Positions 7,307 through 15,156 of a DNA stretch of 64,000 bases are shown here, piece after piece. The stretch covers positions 57,247 through 121,246 of the forward strand of contig CAYPTB010000060.1 in NCBI GenBank assembly GCA_964413535.1. Direction: 5' to 3'. This DNA is from CAYPTB01 sp964413535 (GTDB taxonomy: Bacteria > Planctomycetota > UBA1135 > GCA-002686595). Below the pieces are notes generated by a model. The model was not told where the DNA came from. It made no database searches and saw only the letters and a program-made list of their open reading frames with translations. A program made the position numbers and the translations under genes. Positions within the stretch are counted from its first letter, which is position 1; each line of letters begins with the position of its first letter.

Positions 7307-8527
7307 ATGAGCGAGCGGACGATCTACCTCGATTGCGCGGCCACGACCGCGCCCGCGGGTCCGGTGCGGGAGGCGATGGCTCGGTTCGTCGAGAGCGAGT
7401 GGGGCAATCCCTCGTCCAGGCACCGGCTCGGCGTGCGCGCCGCGGCGGCCGTGGACGAGGCGCGCTCGATCGTCGCGCGGTGTACCGGGGTCGCGGAGGA
7501 GGGCGTGATCTTCACCTCGGGCGGGACGGAGGCGAACAACCTCGCGGTGCTCGGGGCCGCGCGCGCGCGGCGCGCCGCCGGCGCGCGTTCGGAGCCTCGC
7601 GCAGGGGACGGCGAGCGGGCGGGGTCCGGCGCGCCGCACGTGCTCATCGGCCCCTCCGAGCACCCGAGCGTGCGCGACGCGGCGCTCGCGCTCGCCGACG
7701 AGGGTTTCGAGGTCGAGGTCGGCCGTCATGCCCCGGACGGCTCGCTCGACGTCGCCGACTTCACGGAGCGCATGCGGTCCGACACGGTGCTCGTCGCGCT
7801 GATGCTCGCTTGCAACGAGCACGGCGGAACCTACCCGGTGCGGAGCGTCGCCGCGGCCGCGCGCGCGCGTTCGCCGCGCGCGCACATGCACACCGACGCC
7901 GTGCAGGCCTTCGGCAAGCTCGAGCTCGACGTGCGCGAGCTCGGCGTGGATTCGGCGTCGTTGTCGGCGCACAAGTTCCACGGACCGAAGGGCTCGGGCG
8001 CGCTGCTGCTCGCGCGCGAGGCGATCCTGCGCCCGCTCGTGTTCGGGGGCGGGCAGGAACGCGGGCTGCGTTCGGGAACCGAGAACCCCGCGGGCATCGT
8101 CGGGCTCGCGCGCGCGGTCGCGCTGGCGGACGACGCGCGCGAGAGGACGTTCGAGCACCTGCTCGGGCTGAGGCGCGCGTTCGCGGACGCTCTCGCGGGA
8201 TCCGACCTGCGGCTCCTCTCGCCGGGCGGCGAGGACGCCGTGTTGCCCTCGATCGCGCTCGTCCTGTGCGGCGCTCCCGGTGCGCCGCCGGCGGAGGTGT
8301 ACCTGCACCATCTGGAAGAACGCGGGGTGCTCGTGAGCGCGGGGAGCGCGTGCCACTCGAAGAAGAAGGATGCGAGCCCCGCTTTGCTGGCCATCGGTCT
8401 CTCGGGCGCGGAGGTGCAGAGCGTCCTGCGCTTCTCGTTCTCGCGGGACACGACGGAGGCGGAGGTGCTCGAGGGAGTCCGGGTCCTCTTGGAGGTGGAC
8501 GCGGAGCTCCGCGTCGGCCGGCGATGA
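7307..8527 (+). CDS. Cysteine desulfurase (NifS/IscS family), partner of ThiI
   Basis: A 406-residue PLP enzyme that moves sulfur from cysteine to a protein persulfide. Visible signatures: IYLDCAATTA at the N-terminus, FTSGGTEANNLAVLG, the PLP-binding lysine in SLSAHKFHGPKGSGALL, RSGTENPAGIVG, and the mobile-loop catalytic cysteine in SAGSACHSKKK. An Arg/Gly-rich insert of about 20 residues follows the TEANN block. The ATG at 7307 is chosen over an in-frame upstream start because MSERTIYLD fits homologues. Its stop overlaps the thiI start by 4 nt (ATGA), like the dedicated NifZ-ThiI pairing in Bacillus, so it probably supplies ThiI with sulfur. Confidence 0.92.
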   Translation: MSERTIYLDCAATTAPAGPVREAMARFVESEWGNPSSRHRLGVRAAAAVDEARSIVARCTGVAEEGVIFTSGGTEANNLAVLGAARARRAAGARSEPRAGDGERAGSGAPHVLIGPSEHPSVRDAALALADEGFEVEVGRHAPDGSLDVADFTERMRSDTVLVALMLACNEHGGTYPVRSVAAAARARSPRAHMHTDAVQAFGKLELDVRELGVDSASLSAHKFHGPKGSGALLLAREAILRPLVFGGGQERGLRSGTENPAGIVGLARAVALADDARERTFEHLLGLRRAFADALAGSDLRLLSPGGEDAVLPSIALVLCGAPGAPPAEVYLHHLEERGVLVSAGSACHSKKKDASPALLAIGLSGAEVQSVLRFSFSRDTTEAEVLEGVRVLLEVDAELRVGRR

Positions 8528-9732
8528 GTATCGAGGTCGGGCAGCGCGAGCTGATCCTCGTGCGCTACGGCGAGCTCGCGACGAAGGGCAAGAACCGCGG
8601 CGAGTTCGAGCGCACGCTCGCGCGGAACATCATCGCGGCGGCGAAGCCGATCTCGCCGGTGCGCGTCGAGCGCCGGCGCGGTCGCTTGTTCGTCCATCCG
8701 GAGCGGCGCGCGGAGCGCGTCGCGCAGCGGCTCGGTGACGTCTTCGGGATCACGTCCGTCTCGACCGCGCGGCGCTCGGCGCTCGACCTCGACTCGATCG
8801 AGGCCGCGGCGCGGCTGGAGCTCGATGCGGCGATCGCCGGGATCGTCGAGCGCTCGGGCGAGCGCGCGATCACGTTTCGCGTGGAGGCCTCGCGCGCCGA
8901 CAAGCGCTATCCGCTGACGTCCTTCGAGCTCGATCGCGCGATCGCCGATCGCGTGCTGCCGGCGTACGCCGAGCGGCTGAAGGTGCGCCTCGAGGGTCCG
9001 GAGCTCGTCCTCGGCATCGAGATCCGCGAGCGCGAGGCCTACGTCTTCGCCAACCGTCTCGCGGGTCCCGGCGGTCTGCCCGTGGGGACGCTGGGACGCG
9101 CCGTGTGCCTGCTCTCGGGCGGCATCGACTCGCCCGTCGCGGCCTGGATGGCGATGAAGCGCGGCTGCGAGGTCGCGTTCGTCTCGTTCCACTCCTTTCC
9201 CTACATCGGCGAGGGTTCGCGGCAGAAGATCGTGAGGCTCGTGAAGCGACTGGCGCGCTTCCAGCCGCGCAGCCGGCTCGCGAGCGTTCCGTTCACCGCC
9301 GTGCAGGAGGCGATCCGCGACGCCGCTCCCGAGGGGTATCGCACGGTCCTCTACCGGCGTTCGATGCAGCGCCTCGCCTCGCTCGTCGCGGTGGAGGAGC
9401 GCGCGGGATGCCTCGTGACCGGCGAGAGCCTGGGACAGGTCGCGAGTCAGACGATGGAGAACTTGACGTGCATCGGAGCTGCGGCCGGGATCCCCGTGCT
9501 GCGGCCGTTGATCGCTTTCGACAAGGGGGAGACGATCGCGATCGCGGAACGGATCGGGACGCTCGAAGTGTCGAACGTGCCCGAACCGGACTGCTGCACG
9601 GTGTTCATGCCGAAGCGCCCCGTCACGCGCGGGCGGATCGAGCGCTGTCTCCAGGCGGAGAGCCGAATCCCGCTGGCGGAGCTGGAGCACGAAGCCTTCA
9701 TGCGCCGCGAGACGATCGACGTCGAGGAGTAG
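8524..9732 (+). CDS. thiI: tRNA 4-thiouridine synthetase / thiamine sulfur carrier ThiI
   Basis: A 402-residue protein with an N-terminal ferredoxin-like domain (ELILVRYGELATKGKNRGEF), a THUMP domain to about residue 170, and an adenylation domain with the PP-loop LLSGGIDSPVAAW. It adenylates U8 of tRNA and replaces it with s4U. It lacks the C-terminal rhodanese domain of E. coli ThiI and stops soon after EPDCCTVFMP, as in Bacillus-type enzymes, which depend on a dedicated cysteine desulfurase. That desulfurase is encoded immediately upstream with a 4-nt overlap. Confidence 0.94.
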   Translation: MSIEVGQRELILVRYGELATKGKNRGEFERTLARNIIAAAKPISPVRVERRRGRLFVHPERRAERVAQRLGDVFGITSVSTARRSALDLDSIEAAARLELDAAIAGIVERSGERAITFRVEASRADKRYPLTSFELDRAIADRVLPAYAERLKVRLEGPELVLGIEIREREAYVFANRLAGPGGLPVGTLGRAVCLLSGGIDSPVAAWMAMKRGCEVAFVSFHSFPYIGEGSRQKIVRLVKRLARFQPRSRLASVPFTAVQEAIRDAAPEGYRTVLYRRSMQRLASLVAVEERAGCLVTGESLGQVASQTMENLTCIGAAAGIPVLRPLIAFDKGETIAIAERIGTLEVSNVPEPDCCTVFMPKRPVTRGRIERCLQAESRIPLAELEHEAFMRRETIDVEE

Positions 9733-9748
9733 CGCGCGCTCTTGGAGC

Positions 9749-10393
9749 TCAGAAGGCGAACCGAACCGAGCGCCAACCGCTGAACTCGCGCGCGGCGACG
9801 CGCGCGCCGATCCCTTCGAGCTCGGGCGCGAGGGCGAGGGACGTCTCGGCCTCGCGATTCGCACCTCGATCCGAGTGCGTGACGCGCAGGACGACTGCGT
9901 TGGCCGAGCGCGAGAGGGTGATCCGAACGCGCGGAGGCGCGGCGGGACGCGCGAGCGGCGATCGGCAGAGCGGCGTGTAGGGAGCCGCGGCGAGGATCAC
10001 GAGCACCTGCAAGAGGCGACGCGGGTTCGTGCTGCACACGAACGTTCCCTCTCCGAGGCGCGAGTCGAGCTTGCCCCCGGTGTCCTTGAAGATGGGCCCG
10101 ACGACCGAGACGGCGGCACGCGCGACGTCGGCGAGGTCGACGAACTCCTGTCGCGCTTCGCCGCGCGCGGTGTAATCTCCGATGCTCGCGATCAGCTCGG
10201 CGGCTCGGTTGGCTTGCTGGAAGACCGCGGTGAGCTGCTGGTGGTCCCTGGGATCGGTGGCGCGGCGGAGCAGGAGATCCGACAGTCCCTGCACGACGCC
10301 GATCGCGTTGTTCAGCTTGTGACACAGGTGAGGCACGAGCAGGGCCAGGACCCGCCAGCGCAGCTCTTCGGACGTCTCCCCGACTTCGGTCAT
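9749..10393 (-). CDS. Histidine-kinase-like protein with degenerate ATPase domain (ChpT/Spo0B-like phosphotransfer candidate)
   Basis: A 214-residue soluble protein. Residues 20-45 form an H-box helix, HLCHKLNNAIGVVQGLSDLL, with His25 as the candidate phospho-acceptor. The second half resembles a histidine-kinase ATPase fold in layout, but the N-box asparagine (LLQVLVILAAAP in its place) and the G1/G2 glycines are missing. This is the architecture of ChpT and Spo0B, which relay phosphate without binding ATP. The ATG at 10393 gives a start 20 residues before the H-box. No sensor or membrane segment is present. A decayed kinase is the alternative. Confidence 0.6.
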   Translation of the reverse strand: MTEVGETSEELRWRVLALLVPHLCHKLNNAIGVVQGLSDLLLRRATDPRDHQQLTAVFQQANRAAELIASIGDYTARGEARQEFVDLADVARAAVSVVGPIFKDTGGKLDSRLGEGTFVCSTNPRRLLQVLVILAAAPYTPLCRSPLARPAAPPRVRITLSRSANAVVLRVTHSDRGANREAETSLALAPELEGIGARVAAREFSGWRSVRFAF

Positions 10394-10610
10394 CGCGTTC
10401 GTCCCCACGGGCAGCGTTCGCGGCTCACTCCCTTCGGCGGGTCGGAGCGTGCGGCGGACTCGGGGCGCGAGCACGCGACGAAGCCCGGATCGCACTTTCT
10501 ACTCCCGAGCTCCCGCGCGCGGCGCGGAGAATCCGGGAAGTAGGGCGCGCAGCGCGATCGGTTCCGGCAGGAGATCGCCCCGAGCCCGGTTGCTACCTTC
10601 ACACGCTCGG

Positions 10611-12590
10611 ATGAACCGGACGACCTCGCTGTTCCTGGCCATGGGGCTCCTGGTGGCGCACGTCATGGCCATTCACCACGACGCGGTGGGTCGCTTCGCT
10701 CCGCCCTTCGACGACGCGCACGTCGCGTTTCGGATCGCGAGGAACCTGGTTCGGGAGGGCACGGCTTCCTGGAATCCGGACAGCCCCTCCTTCGACGCCT
10801 ACCCGTCGCTCCTGTGGATCCTCGTCTGCTGGATTCCCGAACGCCTGTGGCTGCCCGATCCGTCCGTGTTCTGCCAGACGGTCGGTATCGGTTGCGCGCT
10901 GCTGACGAGCGTGATCATCTCGCGCTTCAGTCGGGATCGGCTCGCGGGCGTGATCGCACCGCTCCTGTTCGTCTTCAGCGGTAGCGTCGCGTCGACGGCG
11001 GCCTCGGGCACGGAGATCCCGATGCTCGGGCTCTTCCTGTCGGCGGCCTTCTTCGCCTACGAGCGCGCGCGACCGAAACTCCTGGCGGTGTTCCTCGCGC
11101 TGGTCACCCTCGCGCGGCCGGAGGGTGGGCTCTTCGTCCTGTCGATGCTGCTCATGGAGGTCGTGCGCGTCGTGCGCGACCAGTGGAGCGGGAAGGAACG
11201 GGATCCGATCCTCCGTCCGTTCCTCGCCGCGGGTGCGGCCGCGCTCGCGGTCGGCCTGGTTCGACTGTTCCTGACGGGGCGTTGGTCGTCCCCCACGCTG
11301 GCGGCGCTGCTCGACTTCGATCTCGATCGGATCGCCTTGGGCTCGAGCTACGTACGCGACTTCACCCTCAAGAGCGGCAGCGCCTGGCTCATCGTCTTCC
11401 CGCTCGTCTTCTTGCTCAGGCGCGAGCTCACCGGAATGGCCGTTCGCGCTTGCTGGCTGGCACTCGCCTGGTTCGCCGTGGTCGTCTGGGAGGGCGGGAA
11501 CGCACTTCCGTTCTGGAGCGCGGTCGCCCCCGTCCTCCCCATCCTGTTCGTCGCGATCCAGGAAGGCATGACCGCGGCGATGGACACGCGCGCCCGGGGT
11601 TCGTCGGCGCTCACCTGGACGGCGTTCGCCGCGGCGCTCGCGCTCTCCGCCGTCGTGAGCAAGAAGCCGGGGAACATCGGCTCGTTCGCGGCCGCCGATC
11701 TGCACTTCGCTTGGATGACGCCGTCACCGCTCGTGGCGAAGGCCTATCGGGAGCACCTCGGACGCGAGGGACTCCGCGCCGAGGTGACCCAGACGGAAGC
11801 GTTGGCGGAGATCGGTCGGTTCATGCGCAGCGAATTCGACCCCGAGTACTCGATCGTGACGCCTTGGCCGGGCGCCATCGGCTATCACTCGCGGCGCCAG
11901 GTCTACGACGTGCTCGGGCGGACGACCCTTCCCTTCGGTGAGGATCGACTCCGGCCATGGTTCGGCAGGTCGAAGGTCGACCTCGTCTCCGTCCTCGAAG
12001 CGCGGCCCGATCACGTCGTTCTGTCGCTCGACGCGCTGGGGAAGAACACTCGCGTGCGCGATGAGATCCGGGGCTGGCTGTCGCGCTGGGACGTGGTCGG
12101 CGACACCCCGGCGAGACTTCCGGTGCTCATGCGCGCCCTGCGCGACTACGAGCTCGTGACGATCCCGCCCAAGGACCGCGGAGAGACCCTCGTCTTCGAG
12201 GATTCGACGCCCTTCTCTCTCTTGCGCCGTCGAGACCTGGGCCTCGATCCGGACCTGCAGGTCTCGTTCACGGACCGGCGCAACTTCAGCGTGCAGGTGC
12301 GCCACGGCGGCTACGACCAACTCGTGAACCTCGAGATCCGGGTGATGGACGCCCTGGGACGCGCGTGGTTCATGCGCCCGACCGGCCAGTTCGTCGCGGA
12401 CCCCGGAACGCTCGCCCGCTACTGGATCCTCCTCTTCAGCTCCGGTGGGCGACCCATCGAGCTCGCGAACGGAACGATCCCCGATTGGATCGAACCCACG
12501 GGGATCGCCGTCGCGCTGCTCAACCCCGGCATTCCCGAGGGTATCGAACTCGCGCGCATCGGCTCCGAGGTCCGGGTGGCCGTCGAATGA
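10611..12590 (+). CDS. Multi-pass GT-C-fold glycosyltransferase-like membrane protein (AftB/ArnT-like)
   Basis: A 659-residue inner-membrane protein with about ten hydrophobic segments in residues 1-420 and a soluble C-terminal part. The first loop has DDAHVAFRIARNLVREG, then a YPSLLW block, TEIPMLGLF and LARPEGG. These are the order and motifs of AftB-like and other polyprenyl-phosphate-sugar GT-C enzymes, in which the first-loop acidic pair is catalytic. Donor and acceptor are unknown. It starts 217 nt from the divergent phosphotransfer-like gene and runs convergently toward the NtrC-like gene, ending 15 nt from it. Confidence 0.7.
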   Translation: MNRTTSLFLAMGLLVAHVMAIHHDAVGRFAPPFDDAHVAFRIARNLVREGTASWNPDSPSFDAYPSLLWILVCWIPERLWLPDPSVFCQTVGIGCALLTSVIISRFSRDRLAGVIAPLLFVFSGSVASTAASGTEIPMLGLFLSAAFFAYERARPKLLAVFLALVTLARPEGGLFVLSMLLMEVVRVVRDQWSGKERDPILRPFLAAGAAALAVGLVRLFLTGRWSSPTLAALLDFDLDRIALGSSYVRDFTLKSGSAWLIVFPLVFLLRRELTGMAVRACWLALAWFAVVVWEGGNALPFWSAVAPVLPILFVAIQEGMTAAMDTRARGSSALTWTAFAAALALSAVVSKKPGNIGSFAAADLHFAWMTPSPLVAKAYREHLGREGLRAEVTQTEALAEIGRFMRSEFDPEYSIVTPWPGAIGYHSRRQVYDVLGRTTLPFGEDRLRPWFGRSKVDLVSVLEARPDHVVLSLDALGKNTRVRDEIRGWLSRWDVVGDTPARLPVLMRALRDYELVTIPPKDRGETLVFEDSTPFSLLRRRDLGLDPDLQVSFTDRRNFSVQVRHGGYDQLVNLEIRVMDALGRAWFMRPTGQFVADPGTLARYWILLFSSGGRPIELANGTIPDWIEPTGIAVALLNPGIPEGIELARIGSEVRVAVE

Positions 12591-12605
12591 GGCTCTGCTC
12601 CCGCG

Positions 12606-14540
12606 TCAGCCCTGGTACTTGTTCAACTTGCGGTAGAAGGTGCTCTTTCCGACCTGGAGCATCTTCGCGGCCTTGAGCTTGTCGCCTTGCGAGCGCGACA
12701 GCGCGAGGTTCAACGCCCACTTCTCGAAGAAGGCGAAGCTGACGGGGATCTCTTCCCCCGTGACCTCCGGAAGCAAAGGGATGACGTCGTCGAGCAACCG
12801 CCGCAACACGTCGGGAAGTCCCTTCGAGCTCGAGAACGGCGGCTGATGCGTCCCGCGTACCGCTCGATCCGGGGGTTGGCGCGGAGTCACCTGACCGTGC
12901 GCCGCGAGGCGCTGGTGCACGTCGGAGAGCGGCTTGGGCAGGTGGGTGACGTCGATCACGGCCGAGGGACCGGCCACGGCGGAGACGTGCTCGATCACGG
13001 CCTCGAGCTCGCGTAAGTTCCCGGGCCACTCGTAGTTCTCGAAGGCCGCCCAACCCTCGTCCGACAGCTCGGTCGATTCACCGTCGAGGGCGTAGCGCGC
13101 CAGGAACGCGCGTACGAGCACAGGCAGGTCTTGCAAGCGCTCGCGCAGGGCCGGAAGCGCGATCGTGCTGGTCCGGAAGAGCTCCTGGAACTCCGGGTGC
13201 AGGTCTCCCGAATCGGAGGGTCGCTGCGTCGAGGCGACGATCCGAACGTCCACCTTGCGCGGCTTCTTCGACACGGTCGAGAAGACGCCCTGACGACGGA
13301 CTTCGACGAGGAGCGCCTGGACGGCGTGCGGCAGTTTGTCGACGTCCTCGAGGTACAGCGTGCCCGAGTGCGCTTGCTGCAGGAGACCCGGGTGGCCGTC
13401 CTCGCCGAACAGCGCGCTCTCGACCGCGCCGCGCCCCAGGTCGGCGCATCCGATGGGGACGAAGGGCCCGGTGCGCTCGCTCGCAAAGTGGAGGACGCGC
13501 GCCAAGTGACTCTTGCCCGTCCCCTCCTCGCCCGTGAGGAGGACGGGCTCCGAAGAGGCGCACAGCTCGTTCACGCGAGCGCGGATCGCGGTCATCTCGG
13601 GCGAGTCGCCCAGGATCCGCGCGGGAACGAATTCCCGGCGAGCGATCTCCACCAGCTCGCCCGTTTCGGCGAGCGCCACGCCGCCCGCAGCAGCCTGCAT
13701 CGTCTCCCACAGCATGCTCTGTTTGCGCTCGTCGAAGAGGAGCACGACCCGCAGGTCCACCTCCGCGCCCACGTTCTTCGGAACGAGCGGGAAAGCGCAC
13801 GCCACGAGGTTCTGCGCGATGCGGGTTCCGCGCGCGGGGATCGTGAAACGGAAGCCGCGGTGCACTTGCGTCCGCGCATCGCGCACGAAGGCTTCCAGCC
13901 TGGTCCCCGGCGCGAGGTTCCCGAGGCTCCGGCCCTCGATCCCCCGCGCGAAGATCTCCTGTGCGCCTCGATCCGCGGACGCGACCGTGCCGTCGGGGTC
14001 GACGATCAGGATCCCGTCTGCGAGCACCATGGCCTGACCGTTGGCAGTGCCGGTGGGGGTGGTCCTGGCGAGCTTGTCCTCGAGCTCGTCCTTGTCCCGC
14101 AGAGCTTGCTGGAGGAGCTCGTTGCGCTGCTGGAGCAACCCCATCTGGGTGGCGAGCTCGTCGCGCAGCGCTTTGAGGCGCAGCATGGCGCGGACGACGT
14201 CCTCGAGCAGCGTGAGGTCCTTCTTCACCAGGAAGGCCTCGCAACCCGCCTTGTATCCCTCGCGCAGGTCGGCGGACTCGCGGATCTTCGCGCTGATCAG
14301 CACGACCGGGACGTCGCGCATCTCCGGATCGCGCTTGAGCCTGCGGCACACCTCGATCCCGTCGACGCCCTCCCCGAGGTGCATGTCGACCAGGTGCAGG
14401 TCGAATGCGCTCGACCGCGCCTGGGCGATGCCCTGAGCTCCCGTGCTCGACACCACTACGTCGTGACCGAGTTCCCGAAGCTTGCTCTGGTAGAGCAGCT
14501 GGTTGCCCGGATCATCTTCGATGACCAGGATTCGCCCCAC
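12606..14540 (-). CDS. Response regulator with PAS, AAA+ and Fis-type HTH domains; NtrC-like but lacking GAFTGA
   Basis: A 644-residue protein. Receiver domain 1-120 (acidic pair D9/D10, phospho-acceptor D52, Lys about 106); a helical linker rich in Leu/Gln (120-160); a PAS-like domain (about 170-290); an AAA+ domain from about 310 with Walker A GEEGTGKS (337-344); and a C-terminal Fis-like HTH near 612-640. The family GAFTGA loop, expected after the ESALFG sequence, is absent: ESALFG runs via EDGHPG straight into LLQQAHSGTLYLEDV. The Walker B acidic pair is ED instead of DE. By family knowledge GAFTGA is required to engage sigma54, so this protein probably acts otherwise. Start is GTG at 14540. 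Confidence 0.88.
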   Translation of the reverse strand: MGRILVIEDDPGNQLLYQSKLRELGHDVVVSSTGAQGIAQARSSAFDLHLVDMHLGEGVDGIEVCRRLKRDPEMRDVPVVLISAKIRESADLREGYKAGCEAFLVKKDLTLLEDVVRAMLRLKALRDELATQMGLLQQRNELLQQALRDKDELEDKLARTTPTGTANGQAMVLADGILIVDPDGTVASADRGAQEIFARGIEGRSLGNLAPGTRLEAFVRDARTQVHRGFRFTIPARGTRIAQNLVACAFPLVPKNVGAEVDLRVVLLFDERKQSMLWETMQAAAGGVALAETGELVEIARREFVPARILGDSPEMTAIRARVNELCASSEPVLLTGEEGTGKSHLARVLHFASERTGPFVPIGCADLGRGAVESALFGEDGHPGLLQQAHSGTLYLEDVDKLPHAVQALLVEVRRQGVFSTVSKKPRKVDVRIVASTQRPSDSGDLHPEFQELFRTSTIALPALRERLQDLPVLVRAFLARYALDGESTELSDEGWAAFENYEWPGNLRELEAVIEHVSAVAGPSAVIDVTHLPKPLSDVHQRLAAHGQVTPRQPPDRAVRGTHQPPFSSSKGLPDVLRRLLDDVIPLLPEVTGEEIPVSFAFFEKWALNLALSRSQGDKLKAAKMLQVGKSTFYRKLNKYQG

Positions 14541-14742
14541 GCAGGCCTCCTCTCTTCAGATGCCTTCTGCTCCCTCTACCGGCTCCCTCGGAACGAGCCG
14601 TCCAGCACCTCACTACGCCCGTGGATCTCGGTGCTCTGTCGACGATGGAGTCGTGATGCGAGGCTGACGCGACTTCGAGTGGAGCGAGGGATGGGTTTCC
14701 GGTGCGAGCTTCGAGCGGTTCCCCCTTTTCGAGCATCGGGAC

Positions 14743-15105
14743 GTGAACGCCGGGCCTCACAGAGCCACCCTCCTTCTGTTCCTGTTCCTTCTCTCCGCCT
14801 CGACCCAATCTATGGGAAACGTCCGTCGCGCGGAAGGGTGCGAGCCCGCGTTCGGGCCCCCGCCGAAAGCGAGCGACCCGCCGAAAGCGAGCGACCCGCC
14901 GGGAGCAAGCGACCCGCATGAGGCGATGAGACCTCCTGAGCGAGCTCGGACGACGTCGGGCGCGAGCTGCACCGCCGAGCACGGGCGAGAGCGGGCGAGA
15001 GCGGGCGTCGATCCAGCGGATGGATCGTGCTCGTCGCCGGATCGACGCCTCACGATCTTCGGCGAGACGAGACCTCGGGAGGAAGGCGTCCGAAAGCCGA
15101 GGTAG
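14743..15105 (+). CDS. Doubtful small secreted Pro/Ala-rich protein
   Basis: A GTG-initiated frame of 120 codons in the divergent gap. It begins with a plausible signal peptide (HRATLLLFLFLLSASTQS). It then encodes three KASDPP-type repeats from the 18-bp tandem repeat and a basic, low-complexity tail. Third-position GC is lower than in real neighbours, and no homologue is recognised. It may be a chance frame; listed because the signal-peptide-like start is unusual for a shadow. Confidence 0.22.
   Translation: MNAGPHRATLLLFLFLLSASTQSMGNVRRAEGCEPAFGPPPKASDPPKASDPPGASDPHEAMRPPERARTTSGASCTAEHGRERARAGVDPADGSCSSPDRRLTIFGETRPREEGVRKPR
14863..14916. repeat. Three tandem 18-bp repeats
   Basis: CCGAAAGCGAGCGACCCG occurs at 14863-14880 and 14881-14898, and a third copy with two changes (CCGGGAGCAAGCGACCCG) at 14899-14916. 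Three contiguous copies without spacers are a simple tandem repeat, not a CRISPR array. The unit length is a multiple of three, so the repeat stays in frame if the region is translated. Confidence 0.85.
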
Positions 15106-15156
15106 GCCGGCCGGGAGCAGCGAGTCCACCGCTATCCTCCCAGCACGTCGCCCCCG

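Larger units (their letters stand above)
14541..15156. other. 616-nt divergent intergenic region
   Basis: It separates the NtrC-like gene (minus) from the flippase gene (plus) and should hold both promoters, though none can be pinned with confidence. It contains a short tandem repeat (listed separately), an imperfect GCGGGCGAGA repetition near 14984-15008, and one weak small-ORF candidate. Confidence 0.6.

Noticed and set aside
14863..14916. Possible CRISPR array
   Set aside because: Repeats of 18 bp are contiguous with no spacers, and no cas gene is in the window.
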